From: Paracoccus sp. MA
GTDB taxonomy: Bacteria; Pseudomonadota; Alphaproteobacteria; Rhodobacterales; Rhodobacteraceae
Reading direction: 5' to 3'
NCBI RefSeq assembly: GCF_020990385.1
Contig: NZ_CP087598.1
Coordinates: forward strand, 1,222,001 to 1,286,000
Length of the DNA: 64,000 bases
Positions 51,946-59,870 of this stretch are shown here, in pieces. How positions within the stretch are numbered: the stretch's first letter is position 1; each line of letters opens with the position of its first letter. Under the pieces are notes generated by a model, which was not told where the DNA came from, did not search any database, and saw only the letters and a list, made by a program, of their open reading frames with translations. Made by a program: the position numbers and the translations under genes.

Positions 51946-54174
51946 CTACTCCGTGATTTTCCAGATGGACGAAGGCGAGGCGCCTACCGGCATGTCAGGG
52001 AGAGTGGCGGGATGTGCTGGTTCGGGCCGGGCCAGGGCAGGGCGGGCGGCGATCGGACTGACGGGGGAATGGTGGGTGTCCGGGAAGGCCGGGCGATCTT
52101 CGCCGCCGACCTCATCAGGGATCACCCGACCCATCCCGTCGGAGGCGACAGGCGCAGTCTTTCGACCGACGGTAGCATTGAAGCCGATGAACAGGCGGTC
52201 CTCCTCATACTTGATCCGGGCCGGCGACCAGTCCTCGGCGATCAGCCCCGCGAGGGTGGTAGCCGAGGTGCTGCGCTCACGGATGGCCGCGACCGCCTGC
52301 AAGGCGATTTGCTGGTCATATGTCTTGCGCGCGGGATCGGCCGCGCGCAGTTCCCGTGTCGCTGCCAGCCACTCCCGAGCGGAAACACCGTCGAAACCGG
52401 GGAGAACCGAGCCCACCTGGAACCTCTGGCCCTGGACGTAAACGGTCACCTGGCCGATATCGTCGGGGTGCCAGCGGACTTCGACATTGCGTTCCTCCTT
52501 GCAGGTCATCCAGCGGGCCAACGCCTCGGAATGATAGCGCATGCCGAGCACTGTCACGCCCTCGCGGGAAAGCTTGCGCGGCATGCGCTCACCGAAGATC
52601 ACGCGACGATCCTCGCGTGACGGCGGCGGCTGCACGCCCCATTCGGCGGTCAGTCGGCGCCAGCAATGCAGCGGCGTCTCGCCGCCCAGACCGAAATGCG
52701 GAGTGTTGTGGTAGATGTCGACGATCCAGCGGACCAGGCAGAAGGCGAGGTCGTCGAAAGTCAGGGCGGCGCGGGCTTCGGGATCGGCGTTCCCCTTCGC
52801 GCGGATGCTGCCGAAGGTATTGCCTGGCAGGCGGGGATGCAGGCCGGTATTGAGGCTGAGGAAGAAACGCTCGTTTCGGGCACGGACCTCCGGCAGGCCA
52901 GCGGGGGCGCGCATGGCGGTGATGCCTAGGTCGGCACAGGCGATTCGGAACCGTTCCGATTGGAAGGCGGCGCCGTTGTCGGTGACGATGAGGATCGGGA
53001 TGCCGTGCATGTCCCAAGAACCGAGCGACCCTGTGGCATCGGCCCATTTTCCCTTGTCACACAGGATCATCTGGAGGACCTGCAGCGAGGCCTCCTCTCT
53101 GGCGGTGCGCGAGAAAGCCATGCCGAGGATGCAGCGCGTCGTAGCGCAGATGGCGACGGTCACGAACCAGCGCGCCTTGCTCCTGTCCAACCCGAGGTTT
53201 TTGCGCTCTTCTTCGGTCAGAAGCTCCATGAGCCCGGCGCATTCGGCGAGCGAGATGATGTCGATCGTATTCTCGTCGATCTCCACCCGTTCGAGCGGCC
53301 GGGACAGGAGCAGCCCTTCGCCGACCGGCATGAACTTCTTGCGCGCCGCCTCGGCACCCTCGCGCTTGAGCGTCACCGCATAGGGGTCGAGTCGGTGGAT
53401 GGCCCGGCGCACGGTCTCATAGCTCGGGATGTTGAAGGGATGCAGGCCCTGTGCCCGGCGCTCATTGTTCCGCGCCTCGAAAGCGAGGCAGACATTGACA
53501 TGGATGGTCCTGATGGTCGGACGTTTCTCATCGGCATAGCCTTCGACCTCACGCATCAGCAGCGCCAGTTCCCCGCCTCCCATCAGACAGCTGCGGTTGC
53601 CGCGCCGGTTCATGGCATCGATCAGCCCGCTCATGCCGAAGCTGCGGCAGGCCTGGAGCCAGCGGCGCAGCGTGCGCGCGGAAGGCGTCCTGGTGATATC
53701 CTGAGAGATCGCCGCGCCCCGGCCGCCGATCAGCCTGCCGACATAGTCCATGGCCCGGCTGCGCAGAAGATCCCGGCTCGCCTTGATGCTCTCATCGGTG
53801 ATCTTGATAAGCTTTTCCTGGAAGAGCTCCCGGAAGGCCTCGACATAGGCGCTTCTCCTGCTGACCCGGGCCGCTTCGGCCGGGGGCAGCTCGGAGATGC
53901 GCATGCCGCCGCCAAGAAGCCGGACCCTGGCGGTCTCGGGGGCGTAATGGTTGTGCTCGACCCGGATTCGCCCCATCGATCCCATCCGGCTCAGTTCCCG
54001 ATGGGCGAAGGACGTGCAGCGGCCGGAACCGTCATCCAGTTCCAGCAGCCAGCCCTCCTCGTTCCGGCCATGGGTCACGGTCTTGTAGGTCAGGCCATCG
54101 ATGGTCACGCGGTCGTATTGACCGAAGGCGTAGTGATGGCGGTCGGGATCGAAGCTCAGATTGAACATCTGCAT
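51946..54174 (-). CDS. tnsB: TnsB/TniA-type DDE transposase
   Basis: A 742-residue Mu/Tn7-type transposase. The rve-fold catalytic triad is complete: Asp300 (VEIDENTIDI), Asp399 (ILIVTDNGAAF) and Glu435 (VRARNERFF), with exactly 35 residues between the last two. The N-terminal 220 residues contain helix-turn-helix-like segments for end binding; an integrase C-terminal Mu-type domain follows the core. ATG 54174 overlaps the tnsA stop (TGATG) and has AGGGAG upstream. No damage is visible, so it may be active. Confidence 0.94.
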   Translation of the reverse strand: MQMFNLSFDPDRHHYAFGQYDRVTIDGLTYKTVTHGRNEEGWLLELDDGSGRCTSFAHRELSRMGSMGRIRVEHNHYAPETARVRLLGGGMRISELPPAEAARVSRRSAYVEAFRELFQEKLIKITDESIKASRDLLRSRAMDYVGRLIGGRGAAISQDITRTPSARTLRRWLQACRSFGMSGLIDAMNRRGNRSCLMGGGELALLMREVEGYADEKRPTIRTIHVNVCLAFEARNNERRAQGLHPFNIPSYETVRRAIHRLDPYAVTLKREGAEAARKKFMPVGEGLLLSRPLERVEIDENTIDIISLAECAGLMELLTEEERKNLGLDRSKARWFVTVAICATTRCILGMAFSRTAREEASLQVLQMILCDKGKWADATGSLGSWDMHGIPILIVTDNGAAFQSERFRIACADLGITAMRAPAGLPEVRARNERFFLSLNTGLHPRLPGNTFGSIRAKGNADPEARAALTFDDLAFCLVRWIVDIYHNTPHFGLGGETPLHCWRRLTAEWGVQPPPSREDRRVIFGERMPRKLSREGVTVLGMRYHSEALARWMTCKEERNVEVRWHPDDIGQVTVYVQGQRFQVGSVLPGFDGVSAREWLAATRELRAADPARKTYDQQIALQAVAAIRERSTSATTLAGLIAEDWSPARIKYEEDRLFIGFNATVGRKTAPVASDGMGRVIPDEVGGEDRPAFPDTHHSPVSPIAARPALARPEPAHPATLPDMPVGASPSSIWKITE

Positions 54175-54884
54175 CAGAGATTGCTCCCTTTGTAGACGAT
54201 GGTAGCCGGGGTAATATGTTCGTGGTGGAGGGCGCGTAGTTGCCCCCACCGGACAAGCCGCAGCAGGGCGCGGAAGCCTCCGGCACCGCAACCGGTCATC
54301 GCGGTGAGATCGGCAAGGGAGGCCGTGCCTGACATGTCGGCCAAAACCCGCGCCGCGGCCTCGTCGGCCACCGGATCGCCCGCACGGACGCCATGAAGCA
54401 GCCAGGCGTTATGCAGTTCCACCGGATCGAGATCCGCGTCCGTTAGCAGGCGGACGTCGTCGGCGAAGCGGCCAGCGCGGGTCTGTGCCGCGATCCGGGG
54501 CATTTGCCGGCCAAACGCCCCGCCAATCCAGGCGGTGGGACGGATGGCGCAGGCGATCCGGGTTCCGTCCGTCCTGGTGACAAACAGGTCGAAGTAGTGA
54601 GGATGGACCTCGCCGTCCTCGTTGAACCAGTCGAACTGCATCTGCTCACGCAGATCGGCGATATCGGCGCGAACCGACAGGCACAGGCACCAGCAGAGCT
54701 CAAGATGGCTCTCCACCTGCACCACCCTGGGCGGCACGCCGGCAATGGCGCCGCGGCCGGAGCCATCGCCGATCACGACATGGCCACAGAAATGGCTCTT
54801 GGAACTGAGCACCACGTCGCGCTGCGCGGTGCTGGGCAAAGGCGGCACGAAGGTGCCGACATGGTTATGGACAGATTGGGGCAT
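54174..54884 (-). CDS. tnsA: TnsA-like endonuclease with altered active site
   Basis: A 236-residue protein in the tnsA position. Its core fits the TnsA restriction-endonuclease fold: VVQVESHLELCWCLCL with the first acidic residue (Glu62), then HYFDLFVTRTDGTRIACAIRP, where Asp99 is present but the expected E/Q-x-K reads Ala113-Ile-Arg115. A C-terminal winged-helix-like part follows (LADLTAMTGCGAGGFRALLRLVRWGQLRAL). AGGA 9 to 12 bases before ATG 54884 favours that start over ATG 54899. The K-to-R change may reduce first-strand cleavage. Confidence 0.78.
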   Translation of the reverse strand: MPQSVHNHVGTFVPPLPSTAQRDVVLSSKSHFCGHVVIGDGSGRGAIAGVPPRVVQVESHLELCWCLCLSVRADIADLREQMQFDWFNEDGEVHPHYFDLFVTRTDGTRIACAIRPTAWIGGAFGRQMPRIAAQTRAGRFADDVRLLTDADLDPVELHNAWLLHGVRAGDPVADEAAARVLADMSGTASLADLTAMTGCGAGGFRALLRLVRWGQLRALHHEHITPATIVYKGSNL

Positions 54885-55079
54885 TTGATTGTTCCTCATG
54901 GGGGATCGATCCCCGCCCGGGTCCGGGCGAAGGCGGTCTTGCACCGGAGCGGGCAGAGAACCCGGTCTGGATGAGGCGATCTTCCTGGGAAGCGGGGATG
55001 ACGAGGCCATTCCCGGCCTGCCGCAATTACGGTCAGGATCGGATCGGCCGGTCAGTCGTTTCCGGAAAAGAGCCTGGTG

Positions 55080-55222
55080 AGATGAGGAAGACTGTCGCCC
55101 ATACGAATCCTTGCGGCGAGCCGCAAGGTCTGCTAGGAAACCGGTGTCAAATCGGTGGATTTAGGTCTGCCTCGATACGATCACACCGGGATGTTGGCGC
55201 ATCCCGGTGTTTTCGTTTTTGC
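55080..55222 (+). ncRNA. Possible structured RNA with intrinsic terminator, opposite tnsA
   Basis: On the + strand, three hairpins occur in 140 bases. They are CCTTGCGG-CGAG-CCGCAAGG (55109-55128), ACCG...CGGT (about 55140-55156), and a terminal 11-bp stem at 55183-55210 that runs into TTTTCGTTTTT. No convincing protein is encoded across them. It could be a short regulatory or leader RNA divergent from the transposition operon. No family was recognised, and transcription is not shown. Confidence 0.4.
55183..55220 (+). terminator. Intrinsic terminator inside the transposon
   Basis: An 11-bp perfect stem, ACACCGGGATG (55183-55193) with CATCCCGGTGT (55200-55210), followed by TTTCGTTTTT. It points away from tnsA. 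No clear gene ends here, which is why an RNA product is considered. Confidence 0.88.
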
Positions 55223-55341
55223 GCGGGTCAGGTCTTTCGCATCTGCATTTTCACTTTTCACAATCTTCGTTCGAATCGCGCTATAGCCCCGGCTGCGGGG
55301 AGATGGAAGACGCTAGAAAACGCCGTTTACTAGCTGGAAAG

Positions 55342-55474
55342 TATGCGAAAAATTTAGCTTTCCCAGAGTGCTCCACGCTATGAAAGGAAAGGTGTTGTAG
55401 GCCGCTTTCGAAAATTCGCGACAGGTTGTTCCTGTCGTGCGACTTCATGGGTTTAGGCAATTATGCGAAAAATT
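55342..55474 (+). repeat. Direct repeat TATGCGAAAAATT, two copies 120 bp apart
   Basis: Copies at 55342-55354 and 55462-55474, with partly similar bases after each. The second forms the start of the small frame at 55463; the first runs into a stop after four codons. A hairpin CGACAGG-TTGTT-CCTGTCG lies between them at 55419-55437. Confidence 0.6.
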
Positions 55475-55620
55475 GATTTCCAAGAGGCTGAACGGGTAAA
55501 AAAAATTTGGGTCCCGATCACCGGGTGCGTCCGCGTGCTGGAAGTCGATGATCGCGTGGTCGGCACCGTTTGTCTCCATGATGACGGGATGGACCCGGCC
55601 CGGTTTTCCGGGCCGGATCG
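55463..55620 (+). pseudogene. Cargo gene fragment of unknown function, 3' part replaced by IS66 remnant
   Basis: The frame starts MRKIDFQEAERVKKIW and continues VPITGCVRVLEVDDRVVGTV before the sequence changes character near 55600, where the IS66-derived DNA begins. It is AT-rich at its start, unlike the transposition genes. There is no clear ribosome-binding site. I do not recognise a family. It may be the remnant of a cargo gene. Confidence 0.35.
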
Positions 55621-55674
55621 TGGTCAGTCGTCAAGCCGCCCGACCGGGCAGTGCCAGGGCATCAGCAGGCCATA

Positions 55675-55928
55675 GTCGATATCGCCGCCGAGCGCAGCAT
55701 GCGCGCCATCGCCCTCGGCTGGAAGAACTACATCTTCGTCGGCTCCGAGGCAGGCGGAAAGGCCGCAGCCATCGCCTATACCCTGATCGAAACCGCCAAA
55801 CTCAACGCCATCGATTCCAATGCCTGGCTCGCCGACCACTCGCCCGCATCCCGGACTACAAGATCACCAAGGTCGACGATCTGCTGCCTTGGAAGTGGAA
55901 TGGATAGCGGTCAGCCCGGACGGTTACG
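55675..55928 (+). pseudogene. IS66 TnpC C-terminal fragment, frameshifted, with IS66 end
   Basis: Translation gives AAERSMRAIALGWKNYIFVG, then SEAGGKAAAIAYTLIETAKL, the hallmark C-terminus of IS66 TnpC. Near 55845 the frame shifts; the correct continuation RIPDYKITKVDDLLPWKWNG lies in the next frame. The fragment ends at the IS66 terminal repeat (GTAACCGTCCGGGCTGACCG read inward from 55928). The 5' part of tnpC, tnpB and tnpA are missing here. Confidence 0.85.
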
Positions 55929-56058
55929 CCCCGTCATACAATAATGTGTGAACCGGCGTGCAAAATTGACCCCGTAACGGGGTAATCGGCTTCCAAAAAT
56001 GACCCCCTTACGCTGATGGTCATGATGCCTCCGAGGCTATCGGGGGGCACAGTGTGGG

Positions 56059-57627
56059 ATGCTGGTTGTGGAGACGATTGCGAAGATCCGCCGGGCGTAT
56101 TTCCAGGACAAGAAGTCGATCAAGCATATCTGCCGAGAGCTGCGGGTATCGCGGAACACGGTTCGGAAGGTGATCCGGTCCGGCGCAACGGAGATGACTT
56201 ACGAGCGAACCGTCCAACCGCAGCCGAAGATCGGTCCCTGGAAAGGCAAGCTCGACGAGATGCTGGCGGCGAATGCGCGCAAGCCGAAGCGCGAGCGGCT
56301 GACCCGCATCCGGATTTTCGAAGAGCTCAGGGCCCTCGGATATGACGGCGGCTACGACGCGGTCCGACGCTATGCGGCTTCGTGGTCGCAGGCGGAGCAG
56401 GAAGCGTCAGCCGCCGCCTATGTGCCACTGAGCTTCGATCCGGGTGAAGCCTACCAGTTCGACTGGAGTCACGAGGTCGTTCTGATCGACGGCGTGACCA
56501 CCACGGTGAAGGTGGCTCACGTCCGGCTTTGTCATAGCCGGATGCTGTTCGTCCGGGCCTACCCGCGAGAGACGCAGGAAATGGTGTTCGATGCCCATGA
56601 CAAGGCCTTTGCCTTCTTCGGCGGCGCCTGTGCGCGTGGGATCTACGACAACATGAAGACGGCGGTGGACACGATCTTCGTCGGCCGCGACCGCGCGTAT
56701 AATCGCCGGTTCCAGCAGATGTGCGGACACTACCTTGTCGATCCCGTCGCCTGCACCCCCGCGTCCGGCTGGGAGAAGGGACAAGTAGAGAACCAGGTTG
56801 GCGTTGTCCGGCGGCGGTTCTTCGTGCCGCGGCCGCGCTTCAAGAGCTACGCGGAACTCAACGCCTGGCTTCAGGATCGCTGTATTGCCTGGGCCAAGGC
56901 CCATCCGCACCAGGAATTGCGTGATCGGACAATCTGGGACGTGTTCCAGGATGAGCGGGCGAGCCTGGTGCCCTACGTCGGCCCTTTCGACGGATTCCAT
57001 GCCGTGCCGGCCTCGGTGTCCAAGACCTGCCTCGTTAGGTTCGACAAGAACCGCTACTCGGTCGATGGTCGCGCCGTCGGCCGTCCGGTCGAGATCCGCG
57101 CCTATGCCGAGCGGGTCGAGGTCTGGCAGGACGGCAAGATCGTCGGCCGGCACGACCGCGCCTTCGGGCGCGACAAGGCCATCTATGACCCGCTGCACTA
57201 CATCCCGGTGCTGGCCCGCAAGCCCGGCGCCCTTCGAAACGGCGCTCCCTTCAAGGAATGGGAACTGCCGCCGGCGATACGACGCGTCCAGCGTAAGCTG
57301 GGGCGCGTGCCGAACGGTGACCGTCAGATGGTCCAGATCCTGAGCATGATCCCAACGGATGGACTGGAAGCCGTCGAGGCTGCCTGCGTCGAGGCCCTGA
57401 CCGAAGGCGCCCCGGCGGCATCGGTCGTTCTGAACATCCTGGCCCGACATCGCGAGCCACCACCTCCGTTGACCATCGCCACGCCGGACGCGTTGCGCCT
57501 GACCTGCGAGCCCGTGGCCGACTGCAAACGCTACGACAGCCTCAGGAGACCCCGCCATGGAAAGATCACAGGTGCTGGACGCGATGGGCCAGTTGAAGCT
57601 CTACGGCATGAAGGCCGCCTACGATGA
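56059..57627 (+). CDS. istA: IS21-family transposase IstA
   Basis: A 522-residue transposase. An N-terminal helix-turn-helix ([23 protein letters not shown]) precedes an rve-type catalytic core with Asp in [10 protein letters not shown], Asp in [11 protein letters not shown] and Glu in [15 protein letters not shown] beta-rich C-terminal domain follows. It overlaps istB by 71 bases, the IS21 arrangement. It appears intact. Confidence 0.94.
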   Translation: MLVVETIAKIRRAYFQDKKSIKHICRELRVSRNTVRKVIRSGATEMTYERTVQPQPKIGPWKGKLDEMLAANARKPKRERLTRIRIFEELRALGYDGGYDAVRRYAASWSQAEQEASAAAYVPLSFDPGEAYQFDWSHEVVLIDGVTTTVKVAHVRLCHSRMLFVRAYPRETQEMVFDAHDKAFAFFGGACARGIYDNMKTAVDTIFVGRDRAYNRRFQQMCGHYLVDPVACTPASGWEKGQVENQVGVVRRRFFVPRPRFKSYAELNAWLQDRCIAWAKAHPHQELRDRTIWDVFQDERASLVPYVGPFDGFHAVPASVSKTCLVRFDKNRYSVDGRAVGRPVEIRAYAERVEVWQDGKIVGRHDRAFGRDKAIYDPLHYIPVLARKPGALRNGAPFKEWELPPAIRRVQRKLGRVPNGDRQMVQILSMIPTDGLEAVEAACVEALTEGAPAASVVLNILARHREPPPPLTIATPDALRLTCEPVADCKRYDSLRRPRHGKITGAGRDGPVEALRHEGRLR

Positions 57628-58285
57628 GATCATCGCCACGGCGGTGAAGCGACAGCACGAACCGCAGCAAATCGTGGGCGACCTGCTGAACGCCGAGATC
57701 AGCGAGAAACAAGCTCGCTCGATCAAATACCAGATGACCATCGCCAAGCTGCCCTTGGCCAAGGAAGTCGACGAGTTCAGCTTCGAAGACACGCCCGTAA
57801 ACGAAACGCTGGTGCGCGATCTGGCCTCCGGAGAGTTCCTCGAGCATCAGCGTAACGTCGTCCTCATCGGCGGCACCGGGACCGGCAAATCCCACCTTGC
57901 CGTCAGCATCGCCCGGGCCTGCATCCGCCGTGGCAAGCGCGGCCGCTTCTTCAACGTCGTGGACCTGGTGAACAAGCTGGACGCCGAAGCCCGCGCCGAC
58001 CGACAGGGACGCACTGCGGATCTCCTGTGCCGCCTCGACTTCCTGATCCTCGACGAGTTGGGATATCTGCCGTTCGCCCAGACGGGTGGCCAGCTCCTGT
58101 TCCACCTCATCAGTCGCCTTTACGAACGCACCTCGATCATCGTGACGACGAACCTCGACTTCGGCGAATGGCCGACCGTCTTCGGAGACGCGAAGATGAC
58201 AACGGCGCTCCTCGACCGACTGACCCATCACTGTGACATCGTCGAGACCGGCAACGAGAGCTGGCGCTTCAAGACGCGGGAATGA
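57557..58285 (+). CDS. istB: IS21-family helper ATPase IstB
   Basis: A 242-residue AAA+ ATPase related to DnaC. It has Walker [11 protein letters not shown], Walker [13 protein letters not shown] and the sensor-like [13 protein letters not shown]. It assembles on DNA and activates IstA. It is full length and intact. Confidence 0.95.
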   Translation: MERSQVLDAMGQLKLYGMKAAYDEIIATAVKRQHEPQQIVGDLLNAEISEKQARSIKYQMTIAKLPLAKEVDEFSFEDTPVNETLVRDLASGEFLEHQRNVVLIGGTGTGKSHLAVSIARACIRRGKRGRFFNVVDLVNKLDAEARADRQGRTADLLCRLDFLILDELGYLPFAQTGGQLLFHLISRLYERTSIIVTTNLDFGEWPTVFGDAKMTTALLDRLTHHCDIVETGNESWRFKTRE

Positions 58286-58415
58286 CCGAGACGCCGCTGG
58301 CCCGATCCGGTTGCGCTGTATGGAGGCTACACCGCATCGGGCCAGCTACCCGTGCTGACCAAGCGGGGTCATTATTGGGCGCCGAAAGGGGGTCAAAGTT
58401 GCGTGCCGATTGACA

Positions 58416-59099
58416 GGCAAAGGCCGGGCTGAGGCTGGAGATCGGACCGGAGACCGCCGTGCTTGGGGCATGATGCGTGACGACAATGGTCTGGCCGGAC
58501 CACGGTTTGGCGATCTCCCGCGTCAGCCAATCGAGGTGATCACGGTGAATCTCGACGGTATCCTCGGGGCGGATAAGCCCGCCCTCCGCCCGGCGGATCC
58601 GGGCGTAGTCCAGCATCCCCATCCCGGCGCGGGCCATGGCCGCCTCCGGATCGCCGGTCAGTGCGAAGTCGGTCCAGAGCGTGCAGCACAGCAGCCGGCA
58701 ATTGCCGAAGGTCAGCACCCGCTTCTGGGCAAGGTTTGCCCCGGCCTCCGTTACGATCCGGGCCAGAACATTGTCGTGGAGCGTGGCACCGTAATAGTCG
58801 TGATTGCCGGGAATAACCCAGATCCGCGCGGGCGAGACCAGCCGCCCGAGCCGGGACAGTGCCCAGGGCCAGCTCCGCCGCGGATCATTGGCGAGGTCGC
58901 CGGCGATGATCAGCGCGTCGAGATCACGCAGCACCGGCAGAATCCCGGCAAACGGATCGCGCCCGGCGTCGGTCCAGAGGTCGAGGTGCAGGTCGGCGGT
59001 GATCAGGATGTTCATTGGCCGCATGACCCTGTGGTCAGAATGAGGTCGACCCGACCTTCGTTCGGATGGATGGGCCTCGATAAACGGGATGCTGGACAT
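58416..59099 (-). pseudogene. Metallophosphoesterase, 3' end removed by the IS21 element
   Basis: The calcineurin-like fold is visible: ITADLHLDLW (metal-site D-x-H), LIIAGDLANDP (GD), WVIPGNHDYYG (GNHD) and IVVTHHAPSTA (H). The protein then runs into IS21 sequence at 58415, just after the SLSPAF segment, so the last metal histidine region and C-terminus are lost. AAAGGA 7 bases before ATG 59099 supports that start; ATG 59024 or 59015 would give the usual short family N-terminus. It was probably a cargo gene of the transposon. Substrate unknown. Confidence 0.82.
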
Positions 59100-59571
59100 G
59101 AGGATTCCTTTTGGCAAAACGGGGCCGGCGGCCGGAGAACCGGCCGGGCGATTCCGGCAGAATGGAGGTTGGTCAGGGCAGGGGGGGGGGGCGATGTCCG
59201 GCTCAGCGGATGTGAGCGGGAATCCGTGCCGCAGGGCAGGGCGGTGATCGCGCCTGGGCCTCAGGGGCGTCTTGCCCAGGGTCTGGACGGCTTGCATGTT
59301 GCGACATCGCGTCGACCTTCGAGACATGGCTCCGCCTTTCGGAGAAGCGGCGCTTTCCGGCGGAAACGTGGTGATCAGGAAACTCCAGAGATCCGGCGAC
59401 CCTCGGGCCGTTCCATCGCTCCGGGTGGGAGTGAGCCGAACTTGCCGGGCAGCGCCACGGCGGTCAACGGGCCGGGCTCGGGCCGGGACGCCGGGTCACG
59501 ACCGCCAGTGTCGACCACCTGCATTCATGTAACTATATGTAATTAAATAAAATACGCATACATCAGCCACA
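59100..59571. other. Cargo-end region of the transposon, no gene seen
   Basis: About 470 bases with no supported gene. It contains an 11-G homopolymer at 59181-59191 and, near the right end, an AT-rich stretch (about 59527-59565) that is probably part of the transposon end structure. The upstream part must contain the promoter of the metallophosphoesterase gene. Confidence 0.45.
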
Positions 59572-59592
59572 CCAGTGGCCAATAATTGGTTG
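59572..59592. repeat. Second TnsB-site-like repeat near the right end
   Basis: Read inward, CAACCAATTATTGGCCACTGG resembles the terminal repeat core (AATAATGGCCATT), spaced 24 bases inside it. Tn7-like ends usually carry several such sites. Confidence 0.5.
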
Positions 59593-59615
59593 TAGAAAGG
59601 ACAAAAAAGGGGCCC

Positions 59616-59643
59616 GAATGGCCATTATTTCAGTGGTAGGACA
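59616..59643 (-). repeat. Right terminal inverted repeat of the Tn7-like element
   Basis: 28 bases ending GGACA on the + strand, matching the left end at 25 of 28 positions. Followed directly by the second TCGGT. Confidence 0.9.
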
Positions 59644-59648
59644 TCGGT
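59644..59648 (+). repeat. Target-site duplication TCGGT (right copy)
   Basis: Identical to 49804-49808. Joining the flanks without the element restores one continuous sequence, TTTCGGTTGTCGCGACATTC. Confidence 0.9.
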
Positions 59649-59870
59649 TGTCGCGACATTCGCTGGAAATCATGATAACCAGAGTTATGTCATCAACCAT
59701 CATGCCAGATCGGCTTGGCCTTCACTTCGGTCGATGCGGCCTGAGCTTGGCCAAGCCTCGGGCTCATGTTCGGACCACGTTCGACCGGCCACGCAAGCGG
59801 CAAGGATTCCGGCTCTGCGCCAGAAGCGACCGGGCAAGCGCCCGCTGGCGCTGGCCCGGAAGACTGTTGC

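Larger units (their letters stand above)
55947..58415 (+). mobile_element. IS21-family insertion sequence, complete
   Basis: A 2,469-bp element with istA and istB. The ends are related inverted repeats: TGTGAACCGGCGTGCAAAAT at the left and TGTCAATCGGCACGCAACTT read inward from 58415. Inner copies of the AAAATGACCCCC-type repeat lie at both ends, as usual for IS21. No matching target duplication is seen (AATG left, GGCA right). The right end cuts a metallophosphoesterase gene. Confidence 0.9.
49809..59643. mobile_element. Tn7-like transposon (TnsA-TnsB-TnsC-TniQ), 9,835 bp
   Basis: Both ends are visible: TGTCGAACAACTGAAATAAT at the left, and TGTCCTACCACTGAAATAAT read inward from the right. 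The 28-bp repeats match at 25 of 28 positions, and TCGGT is duplicated outside. A coupled minus-strand operon encodes TnsA-, TnsB-, TnsC- and TniQ-like proteins. The cargo side holds a possible structured RNA, a cut small gene, an IS66 remnant, an IS21 element and a truncated metallophosphoesterase. The four-gene module places it in the Tn7-like superfamily rather than Tn5053, which lacks TnsA. I found no CRISPR array or cas gene. Confidence 0.92.

Noticed and set aside
54971..55333. Plus-strand protein across the hairpins in the transposon
   Set aside because: It reads through two strong stems and a terminator; composition and start signals are poor.
49809..59643. CRISPR-associated transposon
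   Set aside because: TnsB, TnsC and TniQ are present, but no cas gene and no array of direct repeats with spacers was found anywhere in the element.
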